Shown piece after piece: positions 1 to 4,936 of a stretch of 6,048 bases of DNA. Under the pieces are notes generated by a model. The model saw only the letters and a list, made by a program, of their open reading frames with translations, was not told where the DNA came from and did no database searches. How positions within the stretch are numbered: the stretch's first letter is position 1; the number at the start of each line of letters is the position of its first letter. The stretch is taken from assembly GCA_021778575.1 (NCBI GenBank), contig JAJYCH010000320.1, positions 1-6,048 of the forward strand. The letters run 5' to 3'. Origin of the DNA: Planctomycetota bacterium. Lineage in GTDB: Bacteria > Planctomycetota > Planctomycetia > Isosphaerales > Isosphaeraceae. Position numbers and translations under genes: made by a program.

Positions 1-182
1 GCTATCCCGCCGACGCCCGAGCCCTGGCCCGGTTCCACCTGAAAGAGATCGGCGACAAGATCGCCAAGGTTCTCGCGAGCAAGGATTTCCAGCTCGACGA
101 GACCTGCCGCGCCCACCTCGAAGACCGGGCCAACAAGGTCGAGGCCGTGCTCGACGCCGATATCAACGTCAACGAGCCTTGA
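1..182 (+). CDS. C-terminal end of a larger protein, possibly a zinc-dependent metalloprotease (partial)
   Basis: An open frame enters from the left edge (first full codon at 3) and ends at TGA 180-182, giving 59 residues. The visible tail begins YPADARALARFHL and ends in VEAVLDADINVNEP. It is a charged, Ala/Leu-rich helical segment containing ARFHLKEIGDKI and, about 30 residues on, CRAHLEDRANKV, so it looks like two related helices. From memory this resembles the extreme C-terminus of the large secreted zinc-dependent metalloproteases (DUF5117/DUF4953 type) common in planctomycetes, which end in similar 'RAHL...I.K.L.A' helices. No catalytic motif lies in the window, so the family call is tentative, but codon use and the clean stop make the reading frame itself credible. 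A perfect palindrome follows 34 bp after the stop. Confidence 0.5.
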   Translation, partial: YPADARALARFHLKEIGDKIAKVLASKDFQLDETCRAHLEDRANKVEAVLDADINVNEP

Positions 183-216
183 GCGTCAGTGGGATTATCC
201 CGACGCAATCGAATTT

Positions 217-248
217 TCTCGTTCCCACGGAGGACCGTGGGAACGAGA
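217..248. repeat. Perfect palindrome, 14-bp stem with AGGA loop
   Basis: The left arm TCTCGTTCCCACGG (217-230) and right arm CCGTGGGAACGAGA (235-248) are exact reverse complements around a 4-nt loop. It lies just downstream of the first gene and upstream of the cysteine-synthase homologue. No T-run of useful length follows on either strand, so a classical intrinsic terminator is not clearly shown. I recall near-identical 'CTCGTTCCCACGG' palindromes as dispersed intergenic repeats in planctomycete genomes. A REP-like element that may also help end transcription is the best reading. Only one copy is present here, so dispersal cannot be shown. Confidence 0.7.
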
Positions 249-297
249 TTTCAAACTTGAACCGCTGGGTCGCGGCTCAGCTTACAGCCTGATTTTT

Positions 298-302
298 GAG
301 AG
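298..302 (+). promoter_or_regulatory. Candidate ribosome binding site GAGAG
   Basis: GAGAG ends five bases before the ATG at 308. It favours that ATG over the in-frame TTG at 296, which has only a T-rich stretch directly in front of it. The match to a Shine-Dalgarno core is modest. Confidence 0.4.
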
Positions 303-307
303 TTCTC

Positions 308-1249
308 ATGTCCGTGAATGTCCGGCTTCCCGAGGTCAACCATTATCTCGATCGACCGTCGGCCATCCCGTTGGTCCCGGTCCAGCTTGAGTCGACCGGA
401 CCGATCATCTGGTGCAAGCTTGAATTCCTCAATCCCAGCGGTTCAACCAAGGACCGGATCGCCAATTTTATTCTCGGCAAGGCGCTCCGGTCGGGAGCGG
501 TAAAGCTGGGCGGAACCGTGGTCGAGGCTTCGAGCGGCTCGACCAGTATCGCCATGGCTCTGGCGTCGGCCCAGATGGGGCTGAAGTTTGTCGCCGTCAT
601 GCCGGAAGGAGTGAGCGCCGAGCGCCGCTTGATCATCGAGTCGTTCGGTGGCGAGGTGATCTTCTCGCCACGATCCGCCGGAGTTCTCGGAGCCATGAAC
701 GGCGCGGTCGAAACGGCTCGCGAGCGGGGCGGATTTCTTCCCTCGCAGTTCTCCAATCTCGACAACCCGGCGGCTCACCGCTATCAGACGGCTCGCGAGA
801 TCATCGCCCAGATTCCGGGCGGTTGCGTCGATGCGGTCGTCAGCGGCGTCGGCACCGGGGGAACGCTGGTCGGCCTCTGTCAGGGGTTTGGCGACTTCGG
901 CCGCGAGGCGCTGGCGTTCGCGGCCCGACCCGTGGCCGGTCTAGCTCTTGATGGAGCGGAATGTTGTTCGTTCAGCGGTCGGATTCCCGGCGTGGTCGAT
1001 GGACTCTCGACGATCTATTCGGAACACAAGCCGAACTCTCTGATCGAGCTCGACGTGGCCGATGAGGAAGCGCTGGAAGTCGCGAGGCGGTTGATCCGGA
1101 TGGGATTTCCCGTCGGTCCCAGCTCGGGCCTGAACTACCAGGCCGCGCTTCTGGCCGCCCGTCGACTGCCGGCCGAATCGCGGATCGTCACCGTGTTTCC
1201 GGACCGGATGGAACGCTATTTCTCGACCGAGCTGTTCCGACGGAACTGA
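308..1249 (+). CDS. PLP-dependent cysteine synthase/cystathionine beta-synthase family protein
   Basis: This is a fold-type II PLP enzyme of 313 residues, about the usual length of O-acetylserine sulfhydrylases. Such enzymes do beta-replacement on an activated serine (acetyl- or phosphoserine) with sulfide or another nucleophile in the cytoplasm. Visible landmarks, numbered from the ATG at 308, are NPSGSTKDR with the expected Schiff-base Lys48; substrate loop SSGSTS at 75-80, where classical CysK has TSGNTG; ERRLIIESFGGE near 105-116; NPAAHRYQTAREI near 153-165; phosphate-binding GTGGT at 182-186; GPSSG at 270-274, whose serine contacts the pyridine nitrogen in homologues; and VFPDRMERYFSTELF near the C-terminus, matching the family's 'FPDxxERYxST' ending. 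An in-frame TTG at 296 would add four residues, but the ATG has a better-placed GAGAG. The gene stands alone, with a palindromic repeat on each side. The exact substrate cannot be fixed: the Asn-to-Ser change in the substrate loop and the unusual DGAECCSFSGR segment argue against a plain CysK label. Confidence 0.88.
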   Translation: MSVNVRLPEVNHYLDRPSAIPLVPVQLESTGPIIWCKLEFLNPSGSTKDRIANFILGKALRSGAVKLGGTVVEASSGSTSIAMALASAQMGLKFVAVMPEGVSAERRLIIESFGGEVIFSPRSAGVLGAMNGAVETARERGGFLPSQFSNLDNPAAHRYQTAREIIAQIPGGCVDAVVSGVGTGGTLVGLCQGFGDFGREALAFAARPVAGLALDGAECCSFSGRIPGVVDGLSTIYSEHKPNSLIELDVADEEALEVARRLIRMGFPVGPSSGLNYQAALLAARRLPAESRIVTVFPDRMERYFSTELFRRN

Positions 1250-1371
1250 GCCGGAACCCGAAGGTCGCGAACCACATCGATCCCCTGGCAGTGGTCTGGC
1301 ATCTCGCCGAACGCCGCGAGGGGACGAGGCACCATTGATTCGTGGGGCCGCAGTGCCGCAACAATCCCAAA

Positions 1372-1444
1372 GTAGGGTGGGTCGAGCCTGAGCGAGCCCC
1401 ACCATGATTGCGTGGTGGGGCTCGTTGCACTCGACCCACCCTAC
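1372..1444. repeat. 73-nt imperfect palindromic intergenic repeat (REP/MITE-like)
   Basis: The outer arms GTAGGGTGGGTCGAG (1372-1386) and CTCGACCCACCCTAC (1430-1444) pair over 15 bp. The inner arms CGAGCCCCACCA (1393-1404) and TGGTGGGGCTCG (1413-1424) pair over 12 bp around an 8-nt loop. Between them is a 6 x 5-nt internal loop. The element sits between the convergent cysteine-synthase and methyltransferase genes. From memory, 'GTAGGGTGGGTCGAG...CCCACCCTAC' hairpins occur as dispersed repeats in planctomycetes and several other phyla. No transposase lies nearby. The structure could also stop transcription from both sides, although neither end has a clear T-tract. The rest of the gap (1250-1371 and 1445-1494) shows no gene or other structure I can support. 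Confidence 0.75.
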
Positions 1445-1494
1445 GGATCGACGTGGGACAACGAGCAGATCGAGGATAACAAATCGGGACGACC

Positions 1495-2307
1495 TCAAGC
1501 CGGCTTCGTGGCCAGATAGATGCCCCACTTCATGTCGCCGGCCTGGCAGAAGCCGACCTTCATCTTCCAGCGGTCGATCAGGTAATTCAGGTCGGCCTCG
1601 GAGAACGACTTGAGGAAGTCGGCCCGGTTGGTTTCGAGGAAGGCGATCTCTCGTTCGAGAATCGTGACGAATCGGTCGGTGGCGTCCTCGACGACCACGT
1701 CGGTGTAGCCGGCCCCTTCGAGGAACTTGCCGTAGCTCGCCGGGTCGACGACATGGTAGCCCGTCGAGGCGATGTACGCCTGGAATTCGGGCGAGCGCGT
1801 GCCGATTCCCCGGGCGTAGTCGGTGATCACCAGCCGACCGCCCGGTTCGGTCAGGTCAAACAGGTGGGCGAACAGGTGCGGCTTGTCGGGGAGGTGCATC
1901 AGGGCGTCGCGGCTCCAGACGATCCCGAACTTCTCGGCGAACGGTTCAGTCAGAACATCGCCAAGGATCGAGATGACGGTCGACGGGGCGTCGAGTTCCG
2001 CGGCGCGTTCCTTGGCGATCTGGATCATCTCGGGGGCGAGATCGACCCCTTTGACAATCGCGCCATAGGCTTTGGCGAGGTGGAACATGGCTCCGCCGAT
2101 CCCGCTGCCGACGTCGAGGATCTTCACGCCGGGTTGGAGCGAGTCGCCCAGCTTGGAACAGAGGTATTCGGTCGTCTCGTGACCGCCGGTGCTGACATAA
2201 CCGTAGCCGAAGACCTTCTCATAGCGGAGGATACCGGCCCGGGTGTACTGCCCTTTGTTGTCGTAGGTTGAGGAGGAATCGGTTGCCGAGGTGCTGGCCG
2301 TCGTCAT
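1495..2307 (-). CDS. Phosphoethanolamine N-methyltransferase-like SAM-dependent methyltransferase
   Basis: This 270-residue class I methyltransferase matches single-domain PMT of Plasmodium falciparum (266 aa) in length and layout, and the second domain of plant PEAMT. Those enzymes methylate phosphoethanolamine three times to phosphocholine using SAM. After a Ser/Thr-rich start comes the PMT hallmark QYTRAGILRYEKVFG (20-34), then VSTGG (38-42). SAM motif I is ILDVGSGIGG (63-72) and the acidic end of beta2 is GVDL (Asp89). SRDALMHL (132-139) supplies His138 and Asp134, and ITDY (161-164) and KWGIYLATK (260-268) follow. By recalled alignment, Tyr21 and His138 equal the PfPMT catalytic dyad Tyr19/His132, Tyr184 equals Tyr181 and Lys250 equals Lys247, but Thr182 replaces phosphate-contacting Arg179. 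The start ATG (2305-2307) has GAAGGG five bases upstream. It is divergent from the CobD-like gene and convergent with the cysteine-synthase homologue. A different amine acceptor is possible. The family is confident and the substrate is not. Confidence 0.85.
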   Translation of the reverse strand: MTTASTSATDSSSTYDNKGQYTRAGILRYEKVFGYGYVSTGGHETTEYLCSKLGDSLQPGVKILDVGSGIGGAMFHLAKAYGAIVKGVDLAPEMIQIAKERAAELDAPSTVISILGDVLTEPFAEKFGIVWSRDALMHLPDKPHLFAHLFDLTEPGGRLVITDYARGIGTRSPEFQAYIASTGYHVVDPASYGKFLEGAGYTDVVVEDATDRFVTILEREIAFLETNRADFLKSFSEADLNYLIDRWKMKVGFCQAGDMKWGIYLATKPA

Positions 2308-2726
2308 GGGTGCCCTTCGATTCGAAAACGGGTCGCGGAGAAAATCTTCATGAATGAGACGGAACCGCCAATTTGACGGTGGGAGCGTCGGCCGCGATCG
2401 ACCGAAAGTCTCGTGCTGGGGAAGGATTGTAATCGATCGGGGTCGGCACGTCTAAGCCTCCAATTGAATCGGAAAGCACGCATTCGTTCGCGAGTCGCGG
2501 CAAATCGTCCACCGGCCCCTTGGCTCGGACGAAGAATCTGGTTACATTCGGACTTCGCCATAATCCGCGATTTGTCCGGCGGCCCACTCTCCCGCCTTGG
2601 TGCCCATGCCGAATCTCGGACTATAAATCGTTGCGAGCTCGAACTTTCCGAAATCGATCCTGATCGGTACGGGAGGGCTGGGTTCCTCCGCTGACTTCTT
2701 CTATCCCTCATAAATCACCGAGCCGT
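2308..2726. other. 419-bp divergent intergenic region
   Basis: This gap separates the start codons of the - strand methyltransferase and the + strand CobD-like gene, so it should hold promoters for both. No convincing small gene was found; open frames here have no recognisable product. Weak candidates are, on the + strand, a TATAAA at 2622-2627 preceded by TTGGTG at 2597-2602 (19-bp spacing, poor -35) about 100 bp before the ATG at 2727; and, on the - strand, TACAAT read from 2431 to 2426 with TTAGAC upstream (2455-2450, 18-bp spacing, poor -35). GGAGG/CCTCC (2672-2676/2685-2689) could form a small 5-bp hairpin in the leader of the CobD-like gene. I see no riboswitch fold and no long palindromic operator. 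Confidence 0.5.
2313..2318 (-). promoter_or_regulatory. Ribosome binding site GAAGGG of the methyltransferase gene
   Basis: Read on the - strand, GAAGGG lies five bases before the ATG at 2307-2305. This is the clearest Shine-Dalgarno-like site in the window, and it supports this start rather than an internal one. Confidence 0.5.
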
Positions 2727-3935
2727 ATGGTAGATTACCAGGCGACGAAACCGATCCAGCACGGCGGCAACCAGGCGGCCATCCGGGCTCGACTGAAGCT
2801 GGGAAATCGGCCGCTTCTCGATTTTTCGGCCCCACTGAACGCGCTGGGGCCACCTCCGGGGGCCCTCGTGGCGGTCCGCGAGGCGACAGAGACCATTGAT
2901 CGCTACCCCGAACCGGGTTCACCCCGGCTGGTGGAGCGACTCGCGGAATATCACGGGATACCCGGTGATCGGATCATCGTCGGGGCCGGCACCACGGACC
3001 TGATCGCGCTGATTGGCCAGGTGTTTCGCGACTCGCTCGGCCGTCGAGCCCGCGAGATGGGCGACGCGGAGACGCCGCTGACCCACCTCTCCGAGCCAAC
3101 CTATGGCGAATATCGCCGGACCTCGGCTCAAAACGGCCTGAATACCAAGGTCTGGGGCGAGCATATCCTGGGCTGGATCCAGGATGACGAGCCCGAAGGG
3201 GCCACCGGCCTGTTCTGGACCGGACATCCCAATAACCCGACCGGTCGGGCCTGGGAGCGTGACCGACTGCTCTCGCTGATCGAACGGAATCCGGCCCTCA
3301 CGACCATCGTCGATGAAGCGTACCTGCCGTTCCTTCCCGACGAGGCCGACCGGACCCTGGTTCACGAAGCCGTTGATCGCGATAACCTGCTGGTCCTCCG
3401 GTCGATGACCAAGATCTTCGCCTTTCCGGGTCTGCGGATCGGTTACGCGGTCGCCTCGGCCGAGATGATCCGCAAGCTGAAACGCGCCCAGCAGCCCTGG
3501 ACGGTGACCACCGCCGCCGAGGTGGCCGCGATCGCCGCTCTCGATGACGAGGCCTACCTCGGCCGGACGATCGACCTGATCGCGACCGAGTCGGCCCGGC
3601 TCACCGAACGGCTCTGGGACATCCCCGGACTCCGGCCGGCCTGGCCCGAGCGCGAGCGTCCGCGATCAGCTCCGTCGATGCCCAACTTCGTCCTGGTCAG
3701 CCTGGTCGAAACCCCCTGGGACTCGCTCCACCTCCAGGAAGCCCTGGCCCGTCGCGGTCTGTTCGCTCGCGAGTGCTCGAACTATCGCGGGCTCGAAATC
3801 GGTTCGCAGGTCACTGGTCCCGAACGCTCGTTCCGGACCAACGGCCACCTCCGGTTCTGCGTCCGGACTCCGTCGCAGAATGACCTCTTGCTGGCGACCC
3901 TGGCCGACCTGATGGCCTCGCGTCCCAACGGCTGA
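2727..3935 (+). CDS. CobD/HisC-family PLP enzyme, threonine-phosphate decarboxylase-like
   Basis: This 402-residue fold-type I PLP enzyme belongs to the histidinol-phosphate aminotransferase/CobD branch. CobD decarboxylates L-threonine O-phosphate to aminopropanol phosphate for the cobalamin nucleotide loop; HisC transaminates histidinol phosphate. CobD-like marks are the N-terminal HGGN (12-15), DFSAPLNALGPPPG (32-45), RYPEPGSPRLVERLAEYHG (59-77), and CSNYRGL near the C-terminus. General PLP marks are HPNNPTG (167-173), VDEAYLPF (195-202, Asp196 and Tyr199), SMTKIFAFPGLRIGYA (226-241, with Schiff-base Lys229 and Arg237), QQPWTV, and the C-terminal RFCVRTPSQN, whose arginines bind carboxylate or phosphate in the family. 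It is about 40 residues longer than typical CobD, partly through an insertion near 104-120. The ATG at 2727 has no good Shine-Dalgarno, and no better start was seen. No cobalamin or histidine genes are adjacent. Its divergent neighbour is the phosphoethanolamine-methyltransferase homologue, which makes phosphoserine decarboxylation worth considering. The family is confident; the choice of CobD over HisC is likely, and the substrate is open. Confidence 0.82.
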   Translation: MVDYQATKPIQHGGNQAAIRARLKLGNRPLLDFSAPLNALGPPPGALVAVREATETIDRYPEPGSPRLVERLAEYHGIPGDRIIVGAGTTDLIALIGQVFRDSLGRRAREMGDAETPLTHLSEPTYGEYRRTSAQNGLNTKVWGEHILGWIQDDEPEGATGLFWTGHPNNPTGRAWERDRLLSLIERNPALTTIVDEAYLPFLPDEADRTLVHEAVDRDNLLVLRSMTKIFAFPGLRIGYAVASAEMIRKLKRAQQPWTVTTAAEVAAIAALDDEAYLGRTIDLIATESARLTERLWDIPGLRPAWPERERPRSAPSMPNFVLVSLVETPWDSLHLQEALARRGLFARECSNYRGLEIGSQVTGPERSFRTNGHLRFCVRTPSQNDLLLATLADLMASRPNG

Positions 3936-3941
3936 TCCGTC

Positions 3942-3985
3942 CGGCCCTGGCCGAAGCCCGAGTCGATCGGGCATCGGCCAGGCCG
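3942..3985. terminator. Strong hairpin between convergent genes, likely bidirectional terminator
   Basis: The stem has three stacked parts: CGG 3942-3944 with CCG 3983-3985, a single bulged C at 3945, a 9-bp stem CCTGGCCGA 3946-3954 with TCGGCCAGG 3974-3982, an A/A mismatch, then a 6-bp stem GCCCGA 3956-3961 with TCGGGC 3967-3972. The loop is GTCGA. It fills nearly the whole 57-bp gap between the CobD-like stop (3935) and the stop of the opposing toroid gene (3993). Its position and strength fit an end-of-transcription signal for both strands. The missing T-tract keeps confidence moderate. Confidence 0.6.
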
Positions 3986-3992
3986 ACTGACT

Positions 3993-4936
3993 TCATTTCG
4001 AGCCGCGCTTGACCGACAACATCGCCTGGGTCGCCCACCCGGTCGTCGAGATCCGTTGCGCGTAGCTCTCCGCTCCCGTGGGGCGAGTGGTCTCGACCCA
4101 CGAACCGTCTTCCTGCTGATTGGCGACCAGATAAGCTATGCCCTTGTCGATCCGGGCGATAACCCCCGCCTGATCGCGCTGGCCATTGAGAGCCAAAAGC
4201 GCCAGAGCGGTGTCGAATGCCTCCGGTGGTACCAGAGCATAAGGCCCCAGCCGCCATCACGCGACTGGCCGTTCGCCAGGATCTCCAGGGCGTGACGCCG
4301 GCGGGTTTGGCCCGACTCGGTCGCGTCGTAAGCTCGGGCCAGCAGGATTGTCGAGGCGTCCATCACGGTCTCGACCGGTTGAGCCCGCAGCCAGACTTCG
4401 GCCCGCGCGATCCTTGGACCGAACTGCGCGGGGTCGGCCGTCCGGAGGGTCTCGGCGGCGATCCAGGTCGCCAGCGCGGAGCCGTAGGTTGCCGGTGAGC
4501 CAACGCGGCCCGGCTCCTCGATCGGCCAGGAACCGTTCTCGGCCTGGTCGTTCGCCAGAGTTCGGGCCACGCCCGCCAGGACCGACCGATCGGTGACCCG
4601 TCCCGCCTTCACCGCGGCAGCCAGCGCCGAGGCGAACTGGACCCGAGCCAGCCGCTTGTCACTGAACGGGCCGGTCCCGCCGTTCTTCTCCCACTTCTCG
4701 GGCTGGATCAACCAGCGTTCGGTATCGAGAGTGGCCTTCGACGGTACGGATCGGCCGAGCTGGATCGCCAGAAACAACGCGCGGGCGGCGTCACCGTTGT
4801 TGTGGCACGAGTAACAGTGATTTTCGGCCGACCAGCGCGGAACCTCGACGCTCAGGTACGCCAGGGCCTTCTCCTCGGGCTCCGAGGGGGGAGCGCCGAG
4901 AAAAAACGAAGCCAACGTCAGAAGCGACAGGCTCAT
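3993..4936 (-). pseudogene. Secreted CxxCH protein with squalene-cyclase-like (QW) toroid repeats, frameshifted
   Basis: The first frame (4936 down to about 4244) gives 231 sensible residues and then runs out of family sequence. The continuation lies in another frame from 4241 to the stop at 3993-3995. One base restored in the GGCCCC run at 4243-4248 joins DGGWG to PYALVPPEAF and gives about 314 residues. The N-terminus (LSLLTLASFFLGA, 3-15) is a short hydrophobic signal-like segment lacking basic residues. CYSCH at 41-45 is a c-type heme attachment motif. The remainder is alpha-helical with three QW-like turns: QAENGSWP, QSRDGGWG just before the break, and QQEDGSWVE after it, as in prenyltransferase/squalene-oxidase alpha/alpha toroids. 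Export and possible heme binding are inferred, and the reaction is unknown. It overlaps the upstream agmatine deiminase by ATGA, so it is probably translationally coupled. The sequence could be a decaying gene, a sequencing or assembly error, or, less likely, recoding: no classical slippery heptamer is seen. Without correction the product would be a 266-residue protein ending at 4136. Confidence 0.75.
4933..4936 (-). other. ATGA stop/start overlap linking two genes
   Basis: On the - strand the ATG of the CxxCH/toroid gene (4936-4934) overlaps the TGA of agmatine deiminase (4935-4933). This is a typical translational-coupling junction and indicates one transcript carrying both genes. Confidence 0.85.

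Noticed and set aside
257..287. Possible promoter TTGAAC ... TTACAG upstream of the cysteine-synthase homologue
   Set aside because: The -35-like element matches four of six consensus positions, the -10-like element is poor and the spacing is long. It cannot be told from chance.
1188..1528. Overlapping open frames on the - strand covering the 1372-1444 repeat and the end of the cysteine-synthase gene
   Set aside because: They translate the palindromic repeat and the antisense of a confident gene. The products are Arg/Pro/Gly-rich with no family motif, which is typical of spurious frames in G+C-rich DNA.
2304..2711. A 135-codon - strand open frame in the divergent intergenic region, and a 93-codon + strand frame at 2413-2694
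   Set aside because: Both give Arg/Ser-rich translations without recognisable motifs, and they overlap each other. The - strand frame also runs across the methyltransferase start. They are better explained as chance frames in a promoter region.
4241..4248. Programmed ribosomal frameshift as the explanation for the split toroid gene
   Set aside because: A shift back by one base would be needed at GGC CTT, which is not a slippery X XXY YYZ site, and no strong stimulatory structure was recognised. A base loss or sequencing error is simpler.
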